The notes under the pieces were generated by a model, which was given only the letters and a program-made list of their open reading frames with translations, ran no database searches and was not told where the DNA came from. From Photobacterium sanctipauli (GTDB lineage: Bacteria > Pseudomonadota > Gammaproteobacteria > Enterobacterales > Vibrionaceae), in contig NZ_PYMA01000030.1 in NCBI RefSeq assembly GCF_003026495.1, positions 1 to 33,323 of the forward strand: a DNA stretch of 33,323 bases, given 5' to 3'. Positions 1 through 7,917 of the stretch are shown here, in pieces; within the stretch, counting starts at the first letter, position 1, and each line of letters starts with the position of its first letter. A program made the translations under genes and the position numbers.

Positions 1-10
1 GTAGCCACCA
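1..10 (+). tRNA. 3' end of a tRNA, probably tRNA-Met (partial)
   Basis: The first ten bases, GTAGCCACCA, look like the acceptor 3' strand (GTAGCC), discriminator A and CCA of a tRNA whose body lies before the window. The elongator tRNA-Met that heads the E. coli metT-leuW-gln operon ends with the same bases, and here too a tRNA-Leu(UAG) follows 30 bases later. Identity rests on that context and ten bases only. Confidence 0.6.
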
Positions 11-40
11 TCTTCTCTACCGAAGATGTAAAACTTTGAT

Positions 41-125
41 GCGGAAGTGGCGGAATTGGTAGACGCACCAGATTTAGGTTCTGGCGCCGCAAGGTGTGAG
101 AGTTCAAGTCTCTCCTTCCGCACCA
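41..125 (+). tRNA. tRNA-Leu (anticodon UAG), copy 1
   Basis: An 85-base class II tRNA with encoded CCA. The acceptor strands GCGGAAG and CTTCCGC pair. The anticodon stem CCAGA/TCTGG encloses a loop with anticodon TAG, followed by a long variable arm with a GCAA loop and the T-arm core GTTCAAGTC. It decodes CUA/CUG leucine codons. It is the first of three nearly identical copies in this operon and is the counterpart of E. coli leuW. Confidence 0.97.
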
Positions 126-187
126 TTAATTCTTCAAGTCGGATTTACCAATTTCCGGTTTGGAAAATACAATCAGAGCTATACTAT

Positions 188-272
188 GCGGAAGTGGCGG
201 AATTGGTAGACGCACCAGATTTAGGTTCTGGCGCCGCGAGGTGTGAGAGTTCAAGTCTCTCCTTCCGCACCA
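188..272 (+). tRNA. tRNA-Leu (anticodon UAG), copy 2
   Basis: Same 85-base tRNA as the copy at 41-125, with one substitution at base 51 of the gene (A to G, position 238). The change turns the variable-arm loop from GCAA to GCGA, so both remain GNRA-type tetraloops and the fold should be unaffected. The 62-base spacer before it shows no recognisable gene. Confidence 0.97.
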
Positions 273-306
273 TTCTCTGATTAAAGTCTCTGCAAAGAGC
301 ATCTGT

Positions 307-381
307 AGGTCTATCGCCAAGCGGTAAGGCAACGGGTTTTGATCCCGTCATTCCCTGGTTCGAATCCAGGTAGACCTGCCA
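307..381 (+). tRNA. tRNA-Gln (anticodon UUG)
   Basis: A 75-base tRNA including CCA. Acceptor strands AGGTCTA and TAGACCT pair fully. The D-arm AAGCGGTAAGGC matches glutamine tRNAs, the anticodon stem ACGGG/CCCGT encloses anticodon TTG, and the T-arm GGTTCGAATCC is canonical. It reads CAA and probably CAG. The E. coli homologous operon also mixes Leu and Gln tRNAs. Confidence 0.97.
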
Positions 382-438
382 CACATTGCTTAACGTTGTA
401 GTTTATTGGTTGCTAAAATCAAACTAAACGGGAAGTAC

Positions 439-523
439 GCGGAAGTGGCGGAATTGGTAGACGCACCAGATTTAGGTTCTGGCGCCGCAAGGTGTGAGAG
501 TTCAAGTCTCTCCTTCCGCACCA
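439..523 (+). tRNA. tRNA-Leu (anticodon UAG), copy 3
   Basis: Identical over all 85 bases to the copy at 41-125, including the GCAA variable-arm loop and encoded CCA. It is the last tRNA of the operon; a terminator hairpin begins 10 bases downstream. Confidence 0.97.
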
Positions 524-532
524 TATTTAAGT

Positions 533-556
533 AACCCACCCTTTGGTGGGTTTTCT
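533..556 (+). terminator. Rho-independent terminator of the tRNA operon
   Basis: The arms AACCCACC (533-540) and GGTGGGTT (545-552) pair perfectly around a CTTT loop and run into TTTTCTT. It sits 10 bases after the last tRNA-Leu. Confidence 0.85.
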
Positions 557-628
557 TATGTCTGTCGTTCAGTAATGATAGACCACTGATTTTACAACCT
601 ACTCAATGATCGTATCTCTCTGGTTGTT

Positions 629-666
629 AAGCCGAATGTTCTCAATAACATTCGGCTTTTTCTTTT
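629..666 (+). terminator. Second strong terminator hairpin after the tRNA operon
   Basis: A perfect 12-bp stem, AAGCCGAATGTT (629-640) with AACATTCGGCTT (647-658), has a 6-base loop and is followed by TTTCTTTT. It lies about 75 bases beyond the first terminator, so it is either a backup terminator or the end of a separate short transcript. No gene is recognisable between the two. Confidence 0.75.
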
Positions 667-673
667 ATAGGCC

Positions 674-700
674 CAAAAAAAGAGGGCCGTTCAGCCCTCT
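674..700 (-). terminator. Rho-independent terminator of ubiF
   Basis: Read on the minus strand, a GAGGGC/GCCCTC stem (plus-strand arms 681-687 and 694-700) is followed by seven Ts. It lies 37 bases past the ubiF stop codon. Confidence 0.85.
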
Positions 701-736
701 CCGTGTTTCATACCCGGCATTGCAAGCGCTTGAGCA

Positions 737-1897
737 CTACATCCCCATCGCGTACTTCAGCACTTTCTGCTTGATAGGGCCGGCATGCTCGGCCAGCTTC
801 AATCCGGCATTGCGCAAGAATTTCACCGGCGCCAGGGTGTTGCTGAAGGTGGTATAGAAAAAATCCATCCCAGATTGCATCAACAAGTTATCAGGTCGAC
901 GGCGGCGTTCATAAGCACTGAGCACTGACGGCCTCCCCCAGTCCTGCCCCGCCTTTTCTATTTCATGCAACAGCACATCAACATCCTTAAAGCCAAGGTT
1001 CACGCCTTGCCCCGCGAGCGGGTTGATGGTGTGCGCCGCATCCCCCAGCAGCACAACCCCCGGCTTTGAATATTGCTGGGCATGGCGGCGGATCAGCGGG
1101 AAGCTGCCATGGCGAAGCACCGTAAAGTCCCCCAGCTCTTCAGGAAAATGCGCCTGGATCTGTTCTTTCAATTGCTCCGGCGCCATGGCCGAGAGCTGCC
1201 TGATACGCTCGGGGCTGTCGTACCACACTAGCGAGCCTTGGTGCCCCGGCAGCGGCAAAAACGAGCGAGGGCCGTGTGGTGTGAACATTTGCCAGGTGAT
1301 GTCCTGTTGCGGCAACGCCGTTTCGACATTAATTAGCATACAGTGTTGGCGGTAGTCCCATGCCGTGATACCGATCCCGGCTTGTTGCCGTACCTGTGAA
1401 TTGGCACCATCAGCCCCGACCAATAGTTTGGCGGCAAGTTGTTGACCGTCATCCAAGGTCACCACCACACCACCACTCACCGTTTCTAACTTCGCCATTC
1501 TGGCTGGGCAGAGCGGCTTCAAGCTAGGGTAAGAGGCAAATTGCTGCCAAAGCGCCAGTTGCAACACCCGGTTCTCAACGATGTAGCCCAGGCGCTCTAG
1601 GTGCAGCTCATCGGCGTTAAAGCGGGTACGGCACTCTGGGTGCTCCCAAGTTTCCAGCCGCTTGTACGGGCACACTCGCATTGCCATCACTGCCGGCCAA
1701 GCGCCAAGACGCTCAAGCAACGCAACAGAGTTGGGTGATATCGCCGATACACGTAAATCCATAGCTTGGCTTGGGTCGAACGGCTCAGGGGCTTTCCCCT
1801 CCAATACTGCCACGCTCAACCCCTGCTGGGCCAAGCCTATCGCGGTTGCTGCGCCGACCATCCCGCCGCCAGCAACGACAATGTCGAATTGCTCCAT
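737..1897 (-). CDS. ubiF: FAD-dependent ubiquinone hydroxylase UbiF (2-octaprenyl-3-methyl-6-methoxy-1,4-benzoquinol hydroxylase)
   Basis: This is a 386-residue flavoprotein monooxygenase of the UbiH/UbiF/Coq6 family. The N-terminal nucleotide-binding motif GGGMVG is at residues 10-15. The family's central LVGADGANSQVR segment and the second FAD motif LLGDAAHTINPLAGQGVN are both intact. In E. coli UbiF adds the last ring hydroxyl during ubiquinone-8 synthesis at the inner membrane. Assignment to UbiF rather than UbiH or UbiI is supported by position: as in E. coli it lies between the Met/Leu/Gln tRNA operon and divergently transcribed miaB. It ends at its own terminator at 674-700. The start ATG at 1897 follows an AGG-rich sequence. 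Confidence 0.92.
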   Translation of the reverse strand: MEQFDIVVAGGGMVGAATAIGLAQQGLSVAVLEGKAPEPFDPSQAMDLRVSAISPNSVALLERLGAWPAVMAMRVCPYKRLETWEHPECRTRFNADELHLERLGYIVENRVLQLALWQQFASYPSLKPLCPARMAKLETVSGGVVVTLDDGQQLAAKLLVGADGANSQVRQQAGIGITAWDYRQHCMLINVETALPQQDITWQMFTPHGPRSFLPLPGHQGSLVWYDSPERIRQLSAMAPEQLKEQIQAHFPEELGDFTVLRHGSFPLIRRHAQQYSKPGVVLLGDAAHTINPLAGQGVNLGFKDVDVLLHEIEKAGQDWGRPSVLSAYERRRRPDNLLMQSGMDFFYTTFSNTLAPVKFLRNAGLKLAEHAGPIKQKVLKYAMGM

Positions 1898-1968
1898 ACC
1901 TGATCCTGTCTAGCTCGTTAAAATGTTTCTCATAGTCCCAATTCTACCTAAAAACCAACGCTGCATCA

Positions 1969-1980
1969 GTGATTAATCAC
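1969..1980. promoter_or_regulatory. Perfect palindrome in the ubiF-miaB divergent region
   Basis: GTGATTAATCAC is its own reverse complement. It lies 72 bases upstream of ubiF and about 40 bases upstream of the predicted miaB -35 element, so it could be an operator for either gene. The binding protein is unknown, and a 12-base palindrome can arise by chance. Confidence 0.3.
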
Positions 1981-2021
1981 CTTCGCGGTAAAACCACAAT
2001 TTATTCGGGGTGGTGATGATC

Positions 2022-2050
2022 TAGTCAGGCAGGGTTTAAAGCAGTACAAT
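2022..2050 (+). promoter_or_regulatory. Predicted sigma-70 promoter of miaB
   Basis: TAGTCA (2022-2027), a 17-base spacer and TACAAT (2045-2050) match the -35/-10 consensus at 4 and 5 of 6 positions. The predicted transcript would have a leader of about 90 bases before the miaB start. Confidence 0.5.
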
Positions 2051-2148
2051 ACGCGGCTTGCTACCCCGGGAGAGGCTGATTTATCGCTATCTACCGGGTA
2101 CAGCAATGTGGAATGCAATGAATAAACACTACGAGTGAAGAGTTAGAC

Positions 2149-3573
2149 ATGGCTAAGAAACTGCTTATCAAAACCTGGGGTTGCCAGATGAACGAATACG
2201 ATTCATCAAAAATGGCCGATCTTCTAAATGCAGCCAATGGCTTCGAGTTAACGGAAGAACCAGAAGAAGCAGACGTTCTGCTGCTGAACACCTGCTCAAT
2301 CCGTGAAAAGGCTCAGGAGAAAGTTTTCCACCAGCTAGGCCGCTGGAAAACACTGAAAGAGAAAAAGCCCGATCTTGTGATTGGCGTGGGTGGTTGTGTA
2401 GCAACCCAAGAAGGCGATTCAATCCGTCAGCGTGCCCCTTATGTGGATGTGATCTTTGGCCCACAGACACTGCACCGCCTACCGGAAATGATCAAGCAAT
2501 CCCAGTCGGATGATGCGCCGGTCATGGATATTTCTTTCCCGGAAATCGAGAAATTCGACAGCCTGCCAGAACCTCGTGCAGAAGGTGCAACGGCGTTCGT
2601 TTCTATCATGGAAGGCTGTTCTAAGTACTGTACATACTGCGTGGTACCTTACACCCGTGGTGAAGAAGTCAGCCGTCCTCTTGATGACGTGCTATTTGAG
2701 GTGGCGCAGCTGGCTGAGCAAGGCGTTCGTGAAGTTAACCTACTAGGCCAAAACGTGAATGCTTACCGTGGCGATACGCATGACGGCGAGGTTGCCACGT
2801 TTGCTGAACTGCTACGCCTAGTGGCTGCGATTGACGGTATCGACCGTATTCGCTACACCACCAGCCACCCAATCGAGTTTACCGACGACATTATCGAGGT
2901 TTACACCGATACCCCTGAGCTGGTTAGCTTCCTGCACCTGCCGGTACAGAGCGGTTCAGACCGTATCCTAACCCTGATGAAGCGTCCGCACACGGCGATC
3001 GAGTACAAGTCGAAGATCCGTAAGCTGCGCAAGGCGCGTCCTGATATCACCATCAGCTCAGACTTCATCGTCGGCTTCCCGGGTGAAAGCGACATGGACT
3101 TCCAGGACACCATGAAACTGATCCGCGATGTGGATTTCGACATCAGCTTCAGCTTCATCTTCTCGGCACGCCCTGGTACGCCAGCGGCAGATTATCCGTG
3201 TGATCTACCTGAAGAAGTGAAGAAGCAACGCTTGTATGAGCTACAGCAACAGATCAATACTCAGGCTATGCGCTACTCGCGCCAGATGCTAGATACCGAG
3301 CAGCGTATCTTGGTTGAAGGTCCTTCGAAGAAAAACATCATGGAACTACGCGGCCGTACCGAAAACAACCGCGTGGTTAACTTTGAAGGCTCAGCCGAGC
3401 TGATTGGTCAGTTCGTTGACGTGAAGATCACCGACGTATTCACCAACTCACTACGCGGCGAGCTTGTTCGCACCGAAGCTGAAATGGATCTACGTGTTGC
3501 GATGTCGCCAACCGAGGTGATGGAGAAGACACGTAAAGAAGATGAATTGGGTGTAGGCGTATATACTCCATAG
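2149..3573 (+). CDS. miaB: tRNA-2-methylthio-N6-isopentenyladenosine synthase MiaB
   Basis: This is a 474-residue radical-SAM methylthiotransferase, the same length as E. coli MiaB. The N-terminal domain carries the three cysteines of the auxiliary [4Fe-4S] cluster (C12, C49, C83). The radical-SAM cluster motif CxxxCxxC is at C157, C161 and C164 within MEGCSKYCTYCVVPY. A TRAM RNA-binding domain fills roughly residues 375-440. MiaB adds a methylthio group to i6A37 of tRNAs that read UNN codons. It starts a plus-strand run miaB-ybeZ-ybeY-corC-lnt that is also conserved in E. coli. A perfect hairpin lies in the gap before ybeZ. Confidence 0.97.
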   Translation: MAKKLLIKTWGCQMNEYDSSKMADLLNAANGFELTEEPEEADVLLLNTCSIREKAQEKVFHQLGRWKTLKEKKPDLVIGVGGCVATQEGDSIRQRAPYVDVIFGPQTLHRLPEMIKQSQSDDAPVMDISFPEIEKFDSLPEPRAEGATAFVSIMEGCSKYCTYCVVPYTRGEEVSRPLDDVLFEVAQLAEQGVREVNLLGQNVNAYRGDTHDGEVATFAELLRLVAAIDGIDRIRYTTSHPIEFTDDIIEVYTDTPELVSFLHLPVQSGSDRILTLMKRPHTAIEYKSKIRKLRKARPDITISSDFIVGFPGESDMDFQDTMKLIRDVDFDISFSFIFSARPGTPAADYPCDLPEEVKKQRLYELQQQINTQAMRYSRQMLDTEQRILVEGPSKKNIMELRGRTENNRVVNFEGSAELIGQFVDVKITDVFTNSLRGELVRTEAEMDLRVAMSPTEVMEKTRKEDELGVGVYTP

Positions 3574-3617
3574 TATAACGCCCGTCTAACCACAAGTAGG
3601 ACGCGCCCAGAACCATA

Positions 3618-3641
3618 GGCCACCCGATCCCTCGGGTGGCC
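3618..3641 (+). other. Perfect intercistronic hairpin between miaB and ybeZ
   Basis: The arms GGCCACCCGA (3618-3627) and TCGGGTGGCC (3632-3641) pair in all ten positions around a TCCC loop. No T-run follows, so it is not a classical terminator. It ends 17 bases before the ybeZ TTG start and 5 bases before its ribosome-binding site, so it may mark an RNA processing or stability site or modulate ybeZ translation. Confidence 0.6.
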
Positions 3642-3658
3642 GCATTGAGAGGCAAATC

Positions 3659-4774
3659 TTGAGCAAAGTTATTACTGTAGAATTCAATCTGGAACCCGCC
3701 AATAACCAGCGCCTTTCCAGCCTTTGTGGCCCTTTCGACGATAACATCAAACAACTTGAACGCCGTTTGGGTGTAGAAATCAACCACCGTAGCAGTAGCT
3801 TCAGCGTTGTTGGTCAGCCACACACAGCCAAGGCTGCCGCTGACATCATCAAAACCCTTTATGTCGATACAGCGCCAGTTCGCAATACCATCCCTGATAT
3901 CGAACCCGATCAAATCCACCTTGCCATCAAAGAGTCTGGCGTTTTAGAGCAAACGACGGAATCGAGCATTCCTTACGGCAAGGAAGTCACGATCAAGACC
4001 AAGAAAGGGGTGATCAAGCCGCGTACGCCAAACCAGGCCCAGTACATCAGCAACATGGTTCGCCATGACATTACCTTTGGTATCGGCCCTGCGGGTACCG
4101 GTAAGACCTACCTTGCGGTTGCGGCTGCGGTTGATGCACTGGAGCGCCAAGAAATTCGACGTATCCTGCTGACCCGCCCTGCGGTTGAGGCTGGTGAAAA
4201 GCTGGGCTTCCTGCCTGGCGACCTGAGCCAAAAGGTCGACCCTTACTTGCGCCCGCTCTATGATGCCCTGTTTGAAATGCTAGGCTTTGAGCGTGTCGAA
4301 AAGCTTATCGAGCGCAATGTTATTGAGGTTGCCCCACTGGCATACATGCGTGGCCGTACCCTGAACGACGCCTTTATCATCCTGGATGAAAGCCAGAATA
4401 CCACGGTCGAGCAGATGAAGATGTTCCTGACCCGTATCGGCTTCAACTCTCGCGCGGTGATCACCGGTGACGTCACCCAGATCGACTTGCCTCGCGGCGC
4501 CCGCTCCGGCCTTCGCCATGCCATTGAAGTGTTGTCGGAAGTTGACGAAATCAGCTTCAACTTCTTCCAGGCCGATGATGTCGTCCGCCACCCGGTTGTT
4601 GCCCGTATCGTTCAGGCATACGATGTGTGGGAGGCTGCCGATCAGAAGCAACGCAAAATCAACGAACAGCGTCGTCGTGACGAGCAAGCAGCGATTGTCG
4701 CTGCCGCAACAGCCACGGCCGCCGCAGCAACCCCGGCAGCGACACCCTCTGCCGAAACGGAAAAAACAAATTAA
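3659..4774 (+). CDS. ybeZ: PhoH-family ATPase YbeZ
   Basis: This is a 371-residue PhoH-like P-loop protein. Walker A GPAGTGKT is at residues 143-150 and Walker B ILDE at about 241-244. In E. coli YbeZ works with the endoribonuclease YbeY in rRNA and ribosome maturation and is encoded in the same place. The start is a TTG at 3659: the sequence GAGAGG lies 6 bases before it, and the N-terminus then aligns with E. coli YbeZ (LEPA...RL.SLCGPFDDNIKQLERRLG). The C-terminus carries an extra Ala/Thr-rich tail (about residues 340-371) not present in E. coli. The stop overlaps the first base of ybeY, implying translational coupling. Confidence 0.93.
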   Translation: MSKVITVEFNLEPANNQRLSSLCGPFDDNIKQLERRLGVEINHRSSSFSVVGQPHTAKAAADIIKTLYVDTAPVRNTIPDIEPDQIHLAIKESGVLEQTTESSIPYGKEVTIKTKKGVIKPRTPNQAQYISNMVRHDITFGIGPAGTGKTYLAVAAAVDALERQEIRRILLTRPAVEAGEKLGFLPGDLSQKVDPYLRPLYDALFEMLGFERVEKLIERNVIEVAPLAYMRGRTLNDAFIILDESQNTTVEQMKMFLTRIGFNSRAVITGDVTQIDLPRGARSGLRHAIEVLSEVDEISFNFFQADDVVRHPVVARIVQAYDVWEAADQKQRKINEQRRRDEQAAIVAAATATAAAATPAATPSAETEKTN

Positions 4775-5238
4775 TGGCTATCTATCTTGATCTCCAGATC
4801 GCGACTGAAAGCGAATCCGGTATGCCAGCTGAGGCTGATTTCCAACACTGGCTCGATGCAACGATCCCTTTGTTTCAGCCCAATGCCGAACTGACTATCC
4901 GTCTCGTTGACGAGGCAGAGAGCCACGCGCTCAACCATGAGTACCGTGGCAAAGACAAGCCGACCAATGTACTGTCGTTTCCGTTCGAATCCCCGCCGGG
5001 TGTCGAGCTCGATTTACTCGGTGATTTGATTATTTGCCGACAAGTTGTCGAAAAAGAAGCCAAAGAGCAGGATAAACCGCTAAATGCCCATTGGGCACAT
5101 ATGGTTGTACACGGCAGTCTTCATCTGCTAGGTTATGACCATATCGAAGATGACGAAGCCGAAGAAATGGAAGGCTTGGAAACAGAAATTATGCAAAAAA
5201 TGGGTTTCGATGACCCATATGCTGCAGAAAAGCTGTAA
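4774..5238 (+). CDS. ybeY: Endoribonuclease/rRNA maturation factor YbeY
   Basis: This is a 154-residue metalloprotein of the UPF0054 family. The zinc site HxxxHxxxxxH is present as H113, H117 and H123 in HGSLHLLGYDH. YbeY is needed for 16S rRNA 3'-end maturation and late 70S ribosome quality control. The start ATG overlaps the ybeZ stop (TAATG). Length and motif match E. coli YbeY (155 residues). A small hairpin separates it from corC. Confidence 0.96.
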   Translation: MAIYLDLQIATESESGMPAEADFQHWLDATIPLFQPNAELTIRLVDEAESHALNHEYRGKDKPTNVLSFPFESPPGVELDLLGDLIICRQVVEKEAKEQDKPLNAHWAHMVVHGSLHLLGYDHIEDDEAEEMEGLETEIMQKMGFDDPYAAEKL

Positions 5239-5267
5239 CCTTTCGTCGATACCGTTGTCGTATAAGT

Positions 5268-5292
5268 GTTGCATCCTCAAGTTGGATGCAGC
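5268..5292 (+). other. Hairpin between ybeY and corC
   Basis: The arms GTTGCATCC (5268-5276) and GGATGCAGC (5284-5292) pair over 9 bp with one G-T wobble and a 7-base loop. There is no T-tract, so strong termination is unlikely. It may be an mRNA stability or partial attenuation element in the miaB-lnt operon. Confidence 0.4.
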
Positions 5293-5344
5293 ATTTCCCC
5301 GTGGCGCTGCCACTTAATTGATAGAGAAGTAATTCTTACAAACA

Positions 5345-6217
5345 ATGAACGAAGATAACTCACAAAATTCTGAAGGTCCGAGTAGAAAGTCCTTCTTTGA
5401 ACGTCTTGGCCAACTTTTCCAAGGTGAGCCACAGAACCGCGAAGAGCTAGTTGAAGTTTTCCGTGATTCAGAAGAAAACGATTTGATCGACCACGACACC
5501 CGAGACATGCTCGAAGGGGTCATGGAAATTGCCGAGATGCGTGTTAGAGACATCATGATCCCACGCTCTCAAATGGTCACAATCGAACGTTCTCAGAAGT
5601 TAGAGGATCTGATTGATTTAATTGTTGATACCCAGCACTCCCGCTACCCGGTGATCAGCGACGATAAAGACCATGTCGAAGGTATCCTTCTGGCAAAAGA
5701 TCTGCTTCGTTACCTACTGCCGAACAGCGAACCATTCAACATGGCCAAGGTACTACGTCCTGCAGTTGTTGTACCAGAAAGCAAGCGTGTTGACCGCCTC
5801 CTCAAAGAATTCCGCGAAGAACGCTACCACATGGCGATCGTTGTCGATGAATTCGGCGGGGTATCAGGTGTTATCACCATTGAAGATATTCTTGAGCAAA
5901 TCGTTGGCGAAATCGAAGACGAATTCGACGACGAGGAAGAGCAAGATATCCGTCAGTTAAGCAAGCATACTTATTCGGTTAAAGCACTGACAACCATCGA
6001 AGATTTCAACGAGATGTTCCAAACCCAGTTCAGCGACGAAGAAGTTGATACCGTGGGTGGTTTGGTCATGACCAGCTTTGGTCACCTACCTGACCGTGGT
6101 GAAATCGTTGAGCTCGACGGCTACTCATTCAAAGTAACGTCAGCTGATAACCGTCGGATTATCCAATTGCAAGTGACAGTGCCTCACGAAGCAAACCAAC
6201 CGACAACAACATCATAG
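5345..6217 (+). CDS. corC: CBS-domain protein CorC/YbeX
   Basis: This 290-residue protein (E. coli 292) has a short acidic N-terminus, two CBS domains (about residues 70-190; the first begins around RVRDIMIPRSQM and the second ends around DEFGGVSGVITIEDILEQIVGEIEDE) and a C-terminal CorC_HlyC transporter-associated domain. CorC was linked genetically to Co2+/Mg2+ efflux through CorA and, as YbeX, to ribosome maturation. No membrane segment is visible, so it should be cytosolic. It lies between ybeY and lnt with only 3 bases before lnt, so co-expression is likely. Confidence 0.94.
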   Translation: MNEDNSQNSEGPSRKSFFERLGQLFQGEPQNREELVEVFRDSEENDLIDHDTRDMLEGVMEIAEMRVRDIMIPRSQMVTIERSQKLEDLIDLIVDTQHSRYPVISDDKDHVEGILLAKDLLRYLLPNSEPFNMAKVLRPAVVVPESKRVDRLLKEFREERYHMAIVVDEFGGVSGVITIEDILEQIVGEIEDEFDDEEEQDIRQLSKHTYSVKALTTIEDFNEMFQTQFSDEEVDTVGGLVMTSFGHLPDRGEIVELDGYSFKVTSADNRRIIQLQVTVPHEANQPTTTS

Positions 6218-6220
6218 CGA

Positions 6221-7780
6221 ATGACAAAAAATGCTCTAATGAAGTTGGGACAGCTAGCCTTAGCTGTCCCAGCAGGTGCACTAGCCACCCTTTCTTTTGC
6301 GCCTTATAACCACTGGTATCTTGCGCCAGTTTCCCTGTTTATTCTTTTCTACCTGCTCCAGCACCAAACACCGAAACGCTCGGGACTGATCGGTTTCCTA
6401 TGGGGACTCGGCCTGTTCAGCACCGGGATCAAGTGGGTGCACGTCAGCATCGCCAATTTCGGCGGGATGCCATGGCTAGCAGGTTGGAGCCTGATGGCCC
6501 TACTAATAGGCTACCTGGCACTCTACCCAGCCTTATTCGGCTACCTATTTAACAAACTCAACCGTGGCCGCCCCTTCCACCAGTTGCTGCTAAGCGGTCC
6601 GGTTATTTGGCTATTGCTCGACTGGGTCCGTGGCTGGCTGATGACCGGCTTCCCATGGCTATGGATGGGGTACGGGCAGATTGACGGCCCATACGCGTCG
6701 CTGGCGCCTATACTCGGTGTCGAGGGGATCACCCTTGCCCTCGTCCTTACCAGCGCCACGCTGGTTGCTGCCATCAGCTACCGTAACTGGAAGCCTTTGC
6801 TCATTCCTGTGCTTGTCTTGGGCCTTAGCCTGCTGGCAGGAAACAAGCAATGGGTGGTACCCAACGCCGACAACGCCATTGACGTGGCAATGATCCAGGG
6901 TAACGTCGCCCAGGAAATCAAATGGCTGCCAAGCCAACGCTGGCCGACCCTGATGATGTATACCGACCTAACCCGGGAAAACTGGGATGCCGATCTTATC
7001 ATCTGGCCTGAAGCCGCCATCCCGGCCTTGGAGTCGCAAGTACCGACCTTCTTGCAAAACTTGGACGCGGCAGCGCGCAACAACAACAGTACCGTCCTCA
7101 CCGGCGTACTGGATCAAAACGAGCAAGGCGAGTACTTCAATAACATCCTGACACTGGGTGTGAACAGTGCCGGCCCTTACCAGTACGAGAACGCCGAACG
7201 CTATAGCAAGCACCACCTATTGCCATTTGGCGAGTTCGTGCCGTTTGGTGACTTGCTTCGCCCTATCGCGCCGTTCTTCAACTTGCCGATGTCATCGTTC
7301 AGCCGTGGCGACTACATCCAGCCAAACCTAGAGGCCAATGGCGTATCGTTAGCGCCGGCGCTATGTTACGAAGTCGCCTTCAGCGAGCAGGTACGCCGCA
7401 ACGTTAACATCGATACCGAGTTCTTGCTTACCCTGTCGAACGACACCTGGTTTGGCACCTCTATCGGCCCGTTCCAGCACATGGAAATCGCCCAAATGCG
7501 CTCGCTGGAGCTGGGTAAGCCATTGCTGCGCGCGACCAACAGCGGGGTGACAGCCGTGGTCGACCACAACGGTAAGATCATCGCGCAGATCCCGCAGTTC
7601 GAACAGGGCGTGCTCCGCACAAGCGTTCAGCCAACCGATGGCATCACGCCCTATACCACCTTGGGCAGCTGGCCTCTGTACCTGTATATCCTTTGGTCGG
7701 TCACCTTGTCGTGGATTCTGGTGCGCCGCCAATCCGGGCACTTCCGGGATGAGCGGCCCGAGATAAACTATCACGACTGA
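6221..7780 (+). CDS. lnt: Apolipoprotein N-acyltransferase Lnt
   Basis: This is a 519-residue inner-membrane enzyme. Six or so hydrophobic segments occupy about residues 10-210, followed by a periplasmic nitrilase-type domain. Catalytic residues are visible as E264 (WPEAAIP), K330 (SKHHLLPFGEFVPF) and C382 (LCYEVAF), equivalent to E267/K335/C387 in E. coli. A last transmembrane helix lies near residues 484-503. Lnt transfers an acyl chain to the N-terminal cysteine of lipoproteins, so LptE, RlpA and BamC encoded in this window are expected substrates. It closes the miaB operon before a strong terminator. Confidence 0.96.
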   Translation: MTKNALMKLGQLALAVPAGALATLSFAPYNHWYLAPVSLFILFYLLQHQTPKRSGLIGFLWGLGLFSTGIKWVHVSIANFGGMPWLAGWSLMALLIGYLALYPALFGYLFNKLNRGRPFHQLLLSGPVIWLLLDWVRGWLMTGFPWLWMGYGQIDGPYASLAPILGVEGITLALVLTSATLVAAISYRNWKPLLIPVLVLGLSLLAGNKQWVVPNADNAIDVAMIQGNVAQEIKWLPSQRWPTLMMYTDLTRENWDADLIIWPEAAIPALESQVPTFLQNLDAAARNNNSTVLTGVLDQNEQGEYFNNILTLGVNSAGPYQYENAERYSKHHLLPFGEFVPFGDLLRPIAPFFNLPMSSFSRGDYIQPNLEANGVSLAPALCYEVAFSEQVRRNVNIDTEFLLTLSNDTWFGTSIGPFQHMEIAQMRSLELGKPLLRATNSGVTAVVDHNGKIIAQIPQFEQGVLRTSVQPTDGITPYTTLGSWPLYLYILWSVTLSWILVRRQSGHFRDERPEINYHD

Positions 7781-7819
7781 TTTCAAGGCGGCTTGGCTGA
7801 ATCAGAGCTGAAAATAAGC

Positions 7820-7850
7820 AAAAAGGCGAAGGGTGTCCCTTCGCCTTTTT
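7820..7850 (+). terminator. Strong terminator after lnt
   Basis: AAAAAGGCGAAGGG (7820-7833) pairs with CCCTTCGCCTTTTT (7837-7850) around a 3-base loop. The flanking A and T runs make it functional in either direction. Confidence 0.9.
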
Positions 7851-7917
7851 ATTCATCTTGATAATATAACGGGCAAAGCAAATAACCTATAAGCTTGCAA
7901 CTCAAGGGAATGCGCCC

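Noticed and set aside
47..280. Open frame of 77 codons across the first two tRNA-Leu genes
   Set aside because: It simply reads through tRNA sequence, and its protein repeats itself because the tRNAs do.
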